Assembly (NCBI RefSeq): GCF_000420865.1
Contig: NZ_ATVT01000007.1
Span: forward strand, 1-64,000
Reading direction: 5' to 3'
Origin: Butyrivibrio sp. XPD2006
GTDB lineage: Bacteria; Bacillota; Clostridia; Lachnospirales; Lachnospiraceae
Length of the DNA stretch: 64,000 nt
Shown in pieces: positions 24,501-33,568 of this stretch. Under the pieces are notes generated by a model that was given only the letters and a program-made list of their open reading frames with translations, was not told the DNA's origin and did not search any database. The position numbers were made by a program, and so were the translations under genes. Each line of letters starts with the position of its first letter. Within the stretch, counting starts at the first letter, position 1.

Positions 24501-26162
24501 TTATTTAATTGTCTGATCTCCGCGAGGAGCAGCATATTTGCTTCCGATTGTGCCGTGGAGTTCATTAACCACGTAGTCAATAAGAGCCTCGTCAAGAGGA
24601 ATACCTGTATCAAACTGAGCTGATGCGGCAGAGAATGCATAGTATGTATCACCGCCTGCTGCGCAGAAGTTATTGGTTACAACTGCGTATGTATCAGTCC
24701 TGGAGAAAGGCTGACCATTAATGCTGTCAATTGTTACTCTGTTGATGCTTGCAGGTTTGTAGTATGTTGAATTCGGATATGCAGCACCCTTAGCAAAGCT
24801 CTTCTTTGTATCAAGTGTAAACTTGATGCCGGATGTCTGAGGATATCCGCCGATTGCATCAGGTGTGCAGTATGTGGATGCCTCAAGAGCCTCAAGAAGC
24901 TCATCGCCTGTTACATAAACAACTGCTACTGTGTTTCCGAAAGGAAGAACAGTATTAACATCATTCTTGGTAACATCACCGGCTTTTATTGCAGCTCTGA
25001 TACCACCACCGTTTGTAATAGCTACAACATGTGAAGGATCAACCGATACTGAACCGCTGTTCTTAAGAACTGTCCAGAGCATAGCATCTGTAATAAGATC
25101 ACCAAGGTTTGTCTCCTCAGTTCTGTTTCCGGGAGCCTTCTCGCCGTTAAGTGCTACTTCACTCTTTGCAAATGTTACTCCGTATTCCTTGTCTACTCTC
25201 TTGATGATTGCTGTTGTAACAGCATCGGTAACAACATCTTTCTCAAGCCCGTCAAGGCTAAGCAGATAGCTGTCCTCAAAGCTCTTGGTTGCATTATCAA
25301 GTACAACCACACCGATTGTCTGAATCTTGGTTCCTGTTGAAGTAACAGGTGGAAGCTTCTTCTCAGCTGTCATAACAGTATGTGAATGTCCATCGATCAT
25401 AAGATCAATGCCCTTTGTCTTGGCATAAAGATCAACACTTCTGTGTCCGTCAGGAGCTGACTCATCATCTACACCAAGGTGTGAAAGGCAGATAACAAGA
25501 TCGGCGCCCTGTCCCTTAAGCTCATCAACCTGAGCCTGAGCACATGTGTAGAGCTCACCCTTTGAAAGGAACTTAAGTCCCTGGATAAGAGCAGGATTTG
25601 TCTTGGTCTGAGTCTCAGGTGTCTCCATTCCGAAGAAACCGATCTTCATTCCGGACTTTGTTGTGTACATTGTGTTTGCGGGAACGATTGTATTTCCGTT
25701 GGCATCAAGAACATCTGCGCAGATAACCTTGAACTTAGCTACTGCAAGGTTTCCGCGAAGCTGTGCATATCCATAGTCAAACTCGTGATTTCCCAGTGTC
25801 GCGATATCATATCCGGCTGCATTCATTGATGTGATAGCATCAAGTCCCTTTGTGGTACTAACATAAGGAGTACCCTGACTGAAATCACCGGCGTCAACGA
25901 GGATAACTTCAGCTCCCCTTCTCACAAAATTATCCCTTACAGAAGCGATATAAGCATAGCGTCCAATGGCACCATGAACATCGTTTGAGTGAAGAATGAT
26001 TGTCTTGCCTGAAAGATCAGCAGGAACATCAGCGATCGTCTTAATATCCTGCGCTATGTTTACAGCAGCGTAAGATGTCAAGGCAGTTACATTGGCTGTA
26101 AGAACCAGAGCCAATGCAAGTAAAACAGATACCGCACATTTTAATACTCTTTGTCTTTTCAT
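24501..26162 (-). CDS. Secreted bifunctional UshA-like 5'-nucleotidase/metallophosphoesterase
   Basis: 553 residues with a Sec signal peptide (basic start, hydrophobic stretch, probable cut after SYA near 32). The catalytic domain has the family motifs: SNDVHG, DAGDFSQG, TLGNHEFDYG, SHLG, DGHSHT. The C-terminal nucleotide-binding domain (5_nucleotid_C) includes NLGDLITDAML, NGGGIR and LPFGN. It should hydrolyse nucleotides, cyclic nucleotides or nucleotide sugars outside the cell to recover nucleoside and phosphate. No sortase motif or membrane anchor is seen, so it may be released. An AGGAGG site precedes the start. It is a single-gene unit. Confidence 0.92.
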   Translation of the reverse strand: MKRQRVLKCAVSVLLALALVLTANVTALTSYAAVNIAQDIKTIADVPADLSGKTIILHSNDVHGAIGRYAYIASVRDNFVRRGAEVILVDAGDFSQGTPYVSTTKGLDAITSMNAAGYDIATLGNHEFDYGYAQLRGNLAVAKFKVICADVLDANGNTIVPANTMYTTKSGMKIGFFGMETPETQTKTNPALIQGLKFLSKGELYTCAQAQVDELKGQGADLVICLSHLGVDDESAPDGHRSVDLYAKTKGIDLMIDGHSHTVMTAEKKLPPVTSTGTKIQTIGVVVLDNATKSFEDSYLLSLDGLEKDVVTDAVTTAIIKRVDKEYGVTFAKSEVALNGEKAPGNRTEETNLGDLITDAMLWTVLKNSGSVSVDPSHVVAITNGGGIRAAIKAGDVTKNDVNTVLPFGNTVAVVYVTGDELLEALEASTYCTPDAIGGYPQTSGIKFTLDTKKSFAKGAAYPNSTYYKPASINRVTIDSINGQPFSRTDTYAVVTNNFCAAGGDTYYAFSAASAQFDTGIPLDEALIDYVVNELHGTIGSKYAAPRGDQTIK

Positions 26163-26280
26163 TAACCACTTTCCTCCTAAAGAAATTTTAGACTACATTC
26201 AATATTATATAATTCCTGACAGACAATTTAAACTGTTATCTGATATAATTAAACCAGTTACAATTGTGCATATTTACTAC

Positions 26281-26317
26281 AAAAATTCAAGGTAGTGACT
26301 TTTATGTCACTACCTTG
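26281..26317 (-). terminator. Terminator that includes the stop codon of the PHP gene
   Basis: A perfect 12-bp stem (26288-26299 with 26306-26317), six-base loop and a T run on the minus strand. The 5' arm contains the last sense codons and the TAG stop of the PHP phosphatase gene. Confidence 0.9.
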
Positions 26318-27158
26318 CTTTTTTTATTGGTATGAGCAGATCTTCCGGCAAAAACAGTTTTCCCATTCCGGTGCCGAGATCTATCTTGGGTTTGTTGGCA
26401 CCATGAAAATCTGATCCTCCGCTAATCAGAAGTCCATATTTTTCCGCCAGCTCTTTTATCTGGCGTTCCTCTGAGGGACTGTAGGTTGAATATATCGCTT
26501 CTATTCCCTTAAGGCCCGCATCTTTAAGCCTTGCCACCATTGCATCCAGCTTTCTGTCACTTAAGTGATACAGTATCGGATGAGCAAGCACAGGCACTCC
26601 TTTTGCTTCCAACACATAAGAAATAGCTTCTTCGGGAGAAATCTTCTCTCTTTCTACGTAGTATGGGCAATTATCTCCGATGTATTTATCAAATACTTCG
26701 TTCCTGCTCCTGGCATATCCCCTGTCCACCATGAATTTGGCATAGTGTGCCCTTGTGAGCACAGCTCCGGGAAAAGAGCCTGTAAGCTCCTCATAGGATA
26801 TTGGTATTCCGGCCTCTTCCGAGAGTTTCTTGCACATCTTCTTGTTCCTGACTGTGCGCGAATCTATAAACTGTCCAAGTTTGGCTTTAAAGCCCTCATT
26901 GTGATGATCGATATAAAGCCCCACGATATGGACATCCTTGCCCTCCTCCACAGTAGAAAACTCAATTCCGGGGATAAGCTCCATATCCGGATAGTTTTCT
27001 TTTACATAGGATGACGCTTCATCAAGTCCGTCAACTGTATCATGATCGGTCAGTGCTATCGCTGCCAGATTCTTTTCATGGGCATAGTCCATAAGCTCTT
27101 TTACCGAATAAGTGCCGTCTGAACAGTTTGAGTGTGTATGTAAGTCTATTCCCCTCAT
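26310..27158 (-). CDS. PHP-domain phosphoesterase (TrpH/RNase AM-like)
   Basis: 282 residues of the PHP family. Motif I HTHSNCSDG is near residue 7, motif LTDHDT near 37, a HxxG strand near 74, and the C-terminal SGGSDFHG near 250. These bind three metal ions. The closest known group hydrolyses 3',5'-nucleotide bisphosphates or trims short RNA 5' ends. The active-site set looks complete. A GGAGG site lies seven bases before the ATG. It stands alone between two terminators. Confidence 0.87.
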   Translation of the reverse strand: MRGIDLHTHSNCSDGTYSVKELMDYAHEKNLAAIALTDHDTVDGLDEASSYVKENYPDMELIPGIEFSTVEEGKDVHIVGLYIDHHNEGFKAKLGQFIDSRTVRNKKMCKKLSEEAGIPISYEELTGSFPGAVLTRAHYAKFMVDRGYARSRNEVFDKYIGDNCPYYVEREKISPEEAISYVLEAKGVPVLAHPILYHLSDRKLDAMVARLKDAGLKGIEAIYSTYSPSEERQIKELAEKYGLLISGGSDFHGANKPKIDLGTGMGKLFLPEDLLIPIKKAR

Positions 27159-27189
27159 GCTTAATCCTCCAACATCCCTATTCTATCAT

Positions 27190-27223
27190 AAAAAAGAGAA
27201 CCACCCGTAATCGGATGGTTCCC
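27190..27223 (-). terminator. Terminator of ppdK
   Basis: A 12-bp stem with two G-U pairs (27196-27207 with 27212-27223), four-base loop and six T on the minus strand. Confidence 0.88.
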
Positions 27224-27245
27224 TTAAAGATCATTTAATGATCAA

Positions 27246-30086
27246 TTATTTGTTTCTTGTCTCTTTGTAAGCCTTGATAGCAGCGTCAACGCCTGCCTTA
27301 AGACCCTCAAGGCCAGCCTTAGCAACATCAGCTGACTGCTCAGCGAGCTCCTTAGCGATCTCCTCAGCCTTCTTAGCAGCCTCTTCAAGCTTAGCCTTTG
27401 TCTCATCGTCTACGAAAGACTTTGAGTCGCACTTGTCGCACTTCTTCTCAGCCTTCTCAGCGATAGCAGCCTGTGCAGCAGCAAGTCTAGCAACAGGAAC
27501 ACGGAAAGGTGAGCATGATACATAATCAAGTCCGATCTTGTGGCAGAACTCAACTGATGAAGGATCTCCACCGTGCTCTCCACAGATACCAACGTGAAGT
27601 GAAGGATTTACAGGCTTACCGAGCTTGAGTGACATCTCCATAAGCTTACCAACACCTGTCTGGTCAAGCTTAGCAAATGGATCGTTCTCAAAGATCTTTG
27701 TGTCATAGTAAGCATTGAGGAACTTACCGGCATCATCACGTGAGAAACCGAATGTCATCTGTGTAAGGTCGTTTGTACCGAAGCAGAAGAAGTCAGCTTC
27801 CTTAGCGATCTCATCAGCTGTAAGAGCAGCTCTTGGAATCTCGATCATTGTACCAACTTCATACTCGAGCTTAGCACCAGCAGCAGCGATCTCAGCATCA
27901 GCTGTCTCTACTACTACCTTCTTAACGTACTTGAGCTCCTTAACTTCACATACAAGAGGGATCATGATCTCAGGCTTAACGTTCCAGTCTGAGTGAGCCT
28001 TCTGTACTTCAAGAGCAGCGCGGATAACAGCCTTTGTCTGCATCTTAGCGATCTCAGGATATGTAACTGCAAGACGGCATCCTCTGTGACCCATCATAGG
28101 GTTGAACTCGTGAAGAGAATTGATGATAGCCTTGATCTCGTCTACGCTCTTGCCCTTAGCATCAGCAAGCTTCTTGATCTCGTCCTCAGTTGTAGGAACG
28201 AACTCGTGAAGAGGTGGATCAAGGAATCTGATTGTAACAGGGCATCCCTCAAGAGCCTCATAGAGCTGCTTGAAGTCGTTCTGCTGATAAGGAAGAATCT
28301 TCTCAAGAGCAGCTTCTCTCTCTTCTACTGTATCTGAGCAGATCATCTCACGGAAAGCAGCGATTCTGTCTTCCTCGAAGAACATGTGCTCTGTACGGCA
28401 AAGACCGATACCCTCAGCACCAAGCTCTCTAGCCTTCTTAGCATCAGCAGGTGTATCAGCGTTTGTACGAACCTTAAGTCTTCTGAACTCATCAGCCCAT
28501 GCCATGATACGTCCGAACTCGCCGGCGATCTTAGCATCAACTGTTGCGATCTGACCATCGTAAATGTTACCTGTTGTACCGTCGATTGAGATGAAGTCTC
28601 CCTCGTGGAACTCTTTGCCGGCAAGAGTGAACTTCTTGTTCTCCTCATCCATGTTGATGTCGCCACAACCTGATACGCAGCACTCACCCATACCACGAGC
28701 AACAACGGCAGCATGTGATGTCATACCACCACGAACTGTAAGGATACCCTGAGCAGCCTTCATACCTGTGATATCCTCAGGTGAAGTCTCAAGACGAACA
28801 AGAACAACCTTCTCGCCTCTCTCAGCCCAAGCTACAGCATCATCAGCTGTGAATACAACCTTACCGCAAGCAGCTCCGGGTGATGCACCAAGACCCTTTC
28901 CGATAGGTGTTGCAGCCTTAAGAGCAGCAGCATCAAACTGAGGGTGAAGAAGTGTATCAAGGTTACGAGGATCGATCATAGCAACTGCCTCTTCAGGAGT
29001 CTTGTGTCCCTCGTCAACCAGGTCGCAAGCGATCTTAAGAGCAGCAGGAGCTGTTCTCTTACCGTTACGGCACTGAAGCATGTAAAGCTTCTTGTTCTCT
29101 ACTGTGAACTCCATATCCTGCATATCATGGTAGTGATTCTCAAGAGTCTCACAAACCTTGATGAACTCTGCATAAGCCTCAGGGAATTCCTGCTCCATCT
29201 GAGCGATTGGCATAGGTGTACGAACACCTGCAACTACGTCCTCACCCTGAGCGTTGATAAGGAACTCACCCATAAGCTTGTTCTCACCAGTAGCAGGGTC
29301 ACGTGTGAATGCAACACCTGTACCTGACTCATTGTTAAGGTTACCGAATACCATAGGCATTACGTTAACAGCTGTTCCCCATGAGTAAGGGATATCGTTA
29401 TCACGACGATATACGTTAGCACGAGGGTTATCCCATGAACGGAATACAGCCTCGATAGCAAGCTTAAGCTGCTCTACAGGATCTGAAGGGAAGTCCTTGC
29501 CAAGCTGGTTCTTGTACTCAGCCTTGAACTGCTCAGCCAGCTCCTTAAGATCTGCTGCTGTAAGGTCAACGTCGAACTTAACACCCTTCTTCTCTTTCAT
29601 CTGGTCGATAAGCTGCTCGAAGTACTTCTTACCAACCTCCATAACTACGTCAGAGAACATCTGGATGAAACGACGATATGAATCATATACGAAACGCTCA
29701 AAAGCAGGATCAGGATTGCCCTTGATCATAGCTGCTACAACTTCATCGTTAAGACCAAGGTTAAGGATTGTATCCATCATACCGGGCATAGAAGCACGAG
29801 CACCTGAACGAACAGAAACAAGGAGAGGATTCTGAAGATCACCAAACTTCTTGCCGTTGATCTCCTCCATCTTCTTAACGCCTTCCATAGCCTGAGCCAT
29901 GATCTCGTCGTTGATCTTACGACCATCCTCATAATACTGTGTACAAGCCTCAGTTGTGATTGTGAAGCCCTGTGGAACAGGAAGACCGATGCTTGTCATC
30001 TCAGCAAGGTTAGCACCCTTACCACCGAGAAGGTTACGCATTGTCATGTCACCTTCGCTAAACATATAAACCCACTTGTTTGCCAT
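27246..30086 (-). CDS. ppdK: Pyruvate, phosphate dikinase with C-terminal extension
   Basis: 946 residues. It interconverts pyruvate + ATP + Pi and phosphoenolpyruvate + AMP + PPi. The N-terminal ATP-grasp domain begins with GGKGANLAEM. The phosphohistidine loop is GGMTSHAAVVARG near 455. The C-terminal PEP/pyruvate TIM barrel has CRTEHMF and FGTNDLTQM. The usual length is near 875. Here about 70 extra residues follow the normal end at RLAAAQAA: a CDKC pair, then an Ala/Glu/Lys-rich amphipathic helix. Codon choice is that of a highly expressed gene (TAC, AAC, ATC, GGT), fitting a central glycolytic enzyme in a fermenter. It is a single-gene unit. Confidence 0.95.
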   Translation of the reverse strand: MANKWVYMFSEGDMTMRNLLGGKGANLAEMTSIGLPVPQGFTITTEACTQYYEDGRKINDEIMAQAMEGVKKMEEINGKKFGDLQNPLLVSVRSGARASMPGMMDTILNLGLNDEVVAAMIKGNPDPAFERFVYDSYRRFIQMFSDVVMEVGKKYFEQLIDQMKEKKGVKFDVDLTAADLKELAEQFKAEYKNQLGKDFPSDPVEQLKLAIEAVFRSWDNPRANVYRRDNDIPYSWGTAVNVMPMVFGNLNNESGTGVAFTRDPATGENKLMGEFLINAQGEDVVAGVRTPMPIAQMEQEFPEAYAEFIKVCETLENHYHDMQDMEFTVENKKLYMLQCRNGKRTAPAALKIACDLVDEGHKTPEEAVAMIDPRNLDTLLHPQFDAAALKAATPIGKGLGASPGAACGKVVFTADDAVAWAERGEKVVLVRLETSPEDITGMKAAQGILTVRGGMTSHAAVVARGMGECCVSGCGDINMDEENKKFTLAGKEFHEGDFISIDGTTGNIYDGQIATVDAKIAGEFGRIMAWADEFRRLKVRTNADTPADAKKARELGAEGIGLCRTEHMFFEEDRIAAFREMICSDTVEEREAALEKILPYQQNDFKQLYEALEGCPVTIRFLDPPLHEFVPTTEDEIKKLADAKGKSVDEIKAIINSLHEFNPMMGHRGCRLAVTYPEIAKMQTKAVIRAALEVQKAHSDWNVKPEIMIPLVCEVKELKYVKKVVVETADAEIAAAGAKLEYEVGTMIEIPRAALTADEIAKEADFFCFGTNDLTQMTFGFSRDDAGKFLNAYYDTKIFENDPFAKLDQTGVGKLMEMSLKLGKPVNPSLHVGICGEHGGDPSSVEFCHKIGLDYVSCSPFRVPVARLAAAQAAIAEKAEKKCDKCDSKSFVDDETKAKLEEAAKKAEEIAKELAEQSADVAKAGLEGLKAGVDAAIKAYKETRNK

Positions 30087-30099
30087 GTTTTTACCTTTC

Positions 30100-30121
30100 T
30101 TACCGGAATACAGTCCGGTAA
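30100..30121 (-). promoter_or_regulatory. Perfect inverted repeat in the ppdK leader
   Basis: TTACCGGA and its complement with a six-base spacer, about 14 bases before the ppdK start. No T run follows, so it is not a typical terminator. It may be an operator or a 5'-end mRNA stabilising hairpin. Confidence 0.4.
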
Positions 30122-30179
30122 CCTTTCATATATACATTTTTTATAACTACTGTGCGAGTATTACACAGGAATTACCTTA

Positions 30180-31082
30180 TTAAATTGCTTTATTGCCATC
30201 TCTTGGAATAAAGCTGTCAAAGATATAAATATCAAAGTCCTCTTTTGCCGCATCAAGCTGCTCCTGGTCCTTGATGGTCCATGCGGCAGTAACGCATCTG
30301 TAAAGACGTCTGCATATCTGCATTGAAAGACTCTTTGAATACTTGCGGTTAAACGCAATAAAGTCCGGTTTAGCCAAAAAGTTGAAAAACAGATTGGTGA
30401 GTATAAAATACAGTGCTCCCTTGAATTCCTCAGGTTTATCTCTGTGGAACTGGTCCGAAAGCTGACCCCTGAATATTTCGGGGCGGTGTCTTCTGTACCA
30501 GATTATCCCCAACGGATTAAATGATTCGATACAATAAACACCCTTGTAGCTCCTAAGAAGCGCATCTACCTTGGGACAGACAGATAAATCTCCAAGCTCT
30601 ATCTTAAGCTCAATGATAAGCGGAACTCTTCCGTCAACAAGCTTAAGAAAATCTTCAAACCTTGGGATTCTCTCATCAGAGTTCAAAATATGAAACTTCT
30701 GAAGTTCCTCAAAGGTATAATCGATAACCTTACCGGCTACACCTACGCTGCCGTCCTCGTTTCTGACTGCATTCTCCGGAATCTCACCCTCGGGGTATCT
30801 CGCAACCCTTGCCAGTGTAAAATCATGGAAAATAACCGGAACACCGTCCTTCGTCAGCTGAACATCGCACTCAATGCCATAGCCTGACATAACGGCCTTT
30901 TCAAAGGCGGCCATTGTGTTCTCCGGCGCATCTGAACTGTTATCATGAAGTCCCCTGTGAGCATACAGGACTTTCAGGTATGGTTCCCTATCCGGCCTTC
31001 CTGTCATTCTCGGCATTATAATAAGTAAGTAAAGAACTGCCAGAATCAACAGAACTACGCATATAACCTTGACTGTAACCAT
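30180..31082 (-). CDS. Membrane-anchored glycerophosphodiester phosphodiesterase
   Basis: 300 residues. An N-terminal hydrophobic helix (about 3-22) anchors the catalytic domain. That domain shows the GDPD set: AHRG near 42, PEN near 55, ECDVQLTKDG near 75, FHDFTL near 90, and an E-x-K strand near 160. It hydrolyses glycerophosphodiesters to glycerol-3-phosphate and an alcohol, for lipid turnover or phosphate recovery. The open frame extends to 31157, but the ATG at 31082 has AGGAAG upstream and a promoter 47 bases away, so it is chosen. Confidence 0.88.
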   Translation of the reverse strand: MVTVKVICVVLLILAVLYLLIIMPRMTGRPDREPYLKVLYAHRGLHDNSSDAPENTMAAFEKAVMSGYGIECDVQLTKDGVPVIFHDFTLARVARYPEGEIPENAVRNEDGSVGVAGKVIDYTFEELQKFHILNSDERIPRFEDFLKLVDGRVPLIIELKIELGDLSVCPKVDALLRSYKGVYCIESFNPLGIIWYRRHRPEIFRGQLSDQFHRDKPEEFKGALYFILTNLFFNFLAKPDFIAFNRKYSKSLSMQICRRLYRCVTAAWTIKDQEQLDAAKEDFDIYIFDSFIPRDGNKAI

Positions 31083-31128
31083 TAAAACACTTCCTGAAAT
31101 TGATAAATTTATAACTTGTCCGCCAACT

Positions 31129-31157
31129 ATTGTACATTGCTTTTTTTGTTTTCGCAA
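31129..31157 (-). promoter_or_regulatory. Promoter for the glycerophosphodiesterase gene
   Basis: Minus strand TTGCGA (31152-31157), 17-base spacer, TACAAT (31129-31134). Confidence 0.6.
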
Positions 31158-31197
31158 GAAATATAGTAATTATATTGCAAAAAAATCTGTGAAGTGA

Positions 31198-31226
31198 TTG
31201 TAAAAAGTTTGTTTTTCAACTATCCT
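31198..31226 (+). promoter_or_regulatory. Promoter for the MFS gene
   Basis: TTGTAA (31198-31203), 17-base spacer, TATCCT (31221-31226), 40 bases before the ATG. Confidence 0.5.
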
Positions 31227-31265
31227 AATCTCATATCCTATATAAAATAAGGGGGTTTGGGGGAA

Positions 31266-32576
31266 ATGAAACTTAATTACAAGAGAACTATTCTAATCGG
31301 ACTGGCATTTTTGTCCATCACTGCCTTCTGGCAATTCTATGACAATGAAATTCCAAAGATACTCAAATACAACTTTGGCCTGGGAGAAACCCTTACCGGA
31401 GTGATAATGGCCCTTGATAATGTTCTGGCGCTGTTCCTGCTCCCGTTTTTCGGAGCTCTCTCCGACAAAACAGATACCAGACTTGGAAAAAGAACTCCTT
31501 ATATATTGTTCGGAACCATCTCCGCAATGATACTTTACTTTATTCTTATCCAGATAGCCAAGCCATCCGGAAGCCTTATCTTCTTTATTATAGTGCTTCT
31601 GCTTTTGCTCATAGCGATGGGAACCTACAGATCACCTGCTGTATCACTTATGCCTGATCTTACACCGGCTCCGCTTCGAAGTTCTGCCAACGCCATAATC
31701 AATCTCATGGGTGCGCTGGGAGGCGCTTTCACTCTGGTGCTTACCATGATTTTCATTGACAGTAATACTGCAGCCGCAGACGTCAACTACACTCCTATCA
31801 TGTGTGGTGTGCTGGCCATCATGGGTATTGCAGTCCTCGTACTGTTCCTTACGATAAAAGAGCCTGTGATAGCCAAGAAGATTCAGGAAGAAGGCGGCCT
31901 TCATTCCCTGGGCGAGGAACTGGAAGAAGACTCAGAAAATGAAGCCGGCAAAGGCAAAGCTCTTCCAAAGGACGTATTTAAGAGTCTTGTATTCCTGTTA
32001 TTATCTGTAGCATTCTGGTACATGGCCTACAACGCCGTTACCACCGCTTACACAAGATATGTCAGCGAAGTATGGCACTTAAACGGAGACGGATACGCAA
32101 TGACTATGATGATTGCCATGGTAGCTGCCATCATAAGCTACGTTCCCGTAGGTATTGTTTCAAGTAAGGTAGGCCGTAAGAAAGTCATTCTCTTTGGAGT
32201 AATTCTCATGAGTGTATGCTATCTGGTAGCAGCCCTTATGCCTGTTTACAACGGAATCGTCAATGTATTTTTTGCGATCATCGGTATCGGATGGGCAGCC
32301 ATCAACGTAAACTCCTATCCTATGGTAGTTGAGATGAGCAAATCAGGAGACATCGGCAAGTACACAGGAACCTATTACACCTTCTCAATGGCAGCACAGG
32401 TATTTACACCTATCCTCTCAGGTTTCCTTCTTGAACACGTATCCTACAGGACACTGTTCCCATACGCTTTTGTTTTCTCGACCCTGGCATTCTTCACAAT
32501 GCTCATGGTAAAGCACGGAGACTCAAAGCCTGAAGCTAAAAAGAATGTTCTTGAACACTTTGATGTGGATGATTAA
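31266..32576 (+). CDS. MFS transporter (SLC45/GPH-like)
   Basis: 436 residues with about twelve membrane helices. Motif A is clear between helices 2 and 3 (GALSDKTDTRLGKR) and again in the second half (SSKVGRKK). A central cytosolic loop of about 40 residues is rich in Glu. The N-terminal FWQFYDNEIP segment and motif A resemble the sucrose/maltose-type SLC45 and GPH sugar-cation symporters, so a sugar or glycoside is the likely cargo (inference). The start could be TTG at 31257, but the ATG at 31266 has a G-rich site ten bases upstream. It stands alone, divergent from the glycerophosphodiesterase gene. Confidence 0.8.
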   Translation: MKLNYKRTILIGLAFLSITAFWQFYDNEIPKILKYNFGLGETLTGVIMALDNVLALFLLPFFGALSDKTDTRLGKRTPYILFGTISAMILYFILIQIAKPSGSLIFFIIVLLLLLIAMGTYRSPAVSLMPDLTPAPLRSSANAIINLMGALGGAFTLVLTMIFIDSNTAAADVNYTPIMCGVLAIMGIAVLVLFLTIKEPVIAKKIQEEGGLHSLGEELEEDSENEAGKGKALPKDVFKSLVFLLLSVAFWYMAYNAVTTAYTRYVSEVWHLNGDGYAMTMMIAMVAAIISYVPVGIVSSKVGRKKVILFGVILMSVCYLVAALMPVYNGIVNVFFAIIGIGWAAINVNSYPMVVEMSKSGDIGKYTGTYYTFSMAAQVFTPILSGFLLEHVSYRTLFPYAFVFSTLAFFTMLMVKHGDSKPEAKKNVLEHFDVDD

Positions 32577-32593
32577 ATAACGACAAAAATAAA

Positions 32594-32628
32594 CCGCCCG
32601 GATCCGTAATGGTCCGGGCGGTTTTTTT
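32594..32628. terminator. Terminator between the MFS gene and purC
   Basis: A GC-rich stem (CCGCCCGGA and complement) with a ten-base loop and seven T on the plus strand. The A run on the other side lets it also serve purC. Confidence 0.9.
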
Positions 32629-32641
32629 ATTCAGAATCTGT

Positions 32642-33517
32642 TCAGATCTCAAGTTCTTTGCCTGTGAGGAGTCTGTATGCCTCAAGGTACTTGTCTATGG
32701 TCTTGTCGATGACATCCTGAGGAAGGTTGTAGTCGCACTCAGGGTTAGCCTTCAAGTAGTTACGAACGAACTGCTTATCGAAGGATGGCTGGTCGTGTCC
32801 GGGCTCATACCCTTCAACAGGCCAGAAACGTGAGCTGTCAGGTGTAAGCATCTCATCACCGATAACCACTTCTCCGTTTTCATCAAGGCCGAACTCAAAC
32901 TTGGTATCAGCAATGATGATTCCCTTTGTAAGAGCGTACTCTGCGCACTTTTTGTAAAGAGCTATTGTGTAATCCCTGATCTTGGTAGCATACTCAAGAC
33001 CATGTCCCGGGAAGTCTCTCTCAAGAACTTCTACGCTGCGATCAAAGTCGATGTTCTCATCGTGATCACCAATTTCAGCCTTGGTGCTTGGTGTGTAGAT
33101 TGGTTCAGGAATCTTGTCGCACTCCTTAAGTCCCTCAGGGAGCTTGATTCCGCAAACTGTTCCGTCCTGAACATAGCTCTTCCAGCCTGAACCTGTTATA
33201 TATCCTCTTACGATGCACTCTATAGGAAGCATTGTCAGCTTTTTACAGAGCATACTGTTACCTGTAAACTGTGGCGCTCTGAAATACTCAGGCATATCTG
33301 CCGTATCTGTACTGATCATGTGATTCTTGACAATGTCTTTTGTCAGATCGAACCAGAACTTGGACATCTGTGTAAGAACCGCGCCTTTCCTTGTGACCTT
33401 GTTCTTAAGGATCACGTCAAATGCTGAGATTCTGTCGGTAGCAACCATGATAAGGTTCTCCCCGATATCGTAGATCTCACGAACTTTTCCCTCTTTTACT
33501 GGACTGTACTGCTGCAT
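32642..33517 (-). CDS. purC: Phosphoribosylaminoimidazole-succinocarboxamide synthase
   Basis: 291 residues. It joins aspartate to CAIR with ATP, a late step of purine synthesis. The SAICAR synthetase motifs are present: EGKVREIYD near residue 8, SAFDV near 32, an R-G-Y-I-T-G-S strand near 97, and [14 protein letters not shown] near 215. The length matches the longer bacterial/fungal-type enzyme. A GGAGGAG site precedes the ATG. No other pur genes are near, and it appears to be the last gene on the strand after the ABC-F gene. Confidence 0.95.
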   Translation of the reverse strand: MQQYSPVKEGKVREIYDIGENLIMVATDRISAFDVILKNKVTRKGAVLTQMSKFWFDLTKDIVKNHMISTDTADMPEYFRAPQFTGNSMLCKKLTMLPIECIVRGYITGSGWKSYVQDGTVCGIKLPEGLKECDKIPEPIYTPSTKAEIGDHDENIDFDRSVEVLERDFPGHGLEYATKIRDYTIALYKKCAEYALTKGIIIADTKFEFGLDENGEVVIGDEMLTPDSSRFWPVEGYEPGHDQPSFDKQFVRNYLKANPECDYNLPQDVIDKTIDKYLEAYRLLTGKELEI

Positions 33518-33568
33518 AACTGCTCCTCCTATATAGATATTGACCTTTATATTTTCAAAGACTCTTTA

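Noticed and set aside
30100..30121. Terminator of the glycerophosphodiesterase gene
   Set aside because: The hairpin is perfect but no T run follows, and it touches the ppdK ribosome-site region; listed as a regulatory dyad instead.
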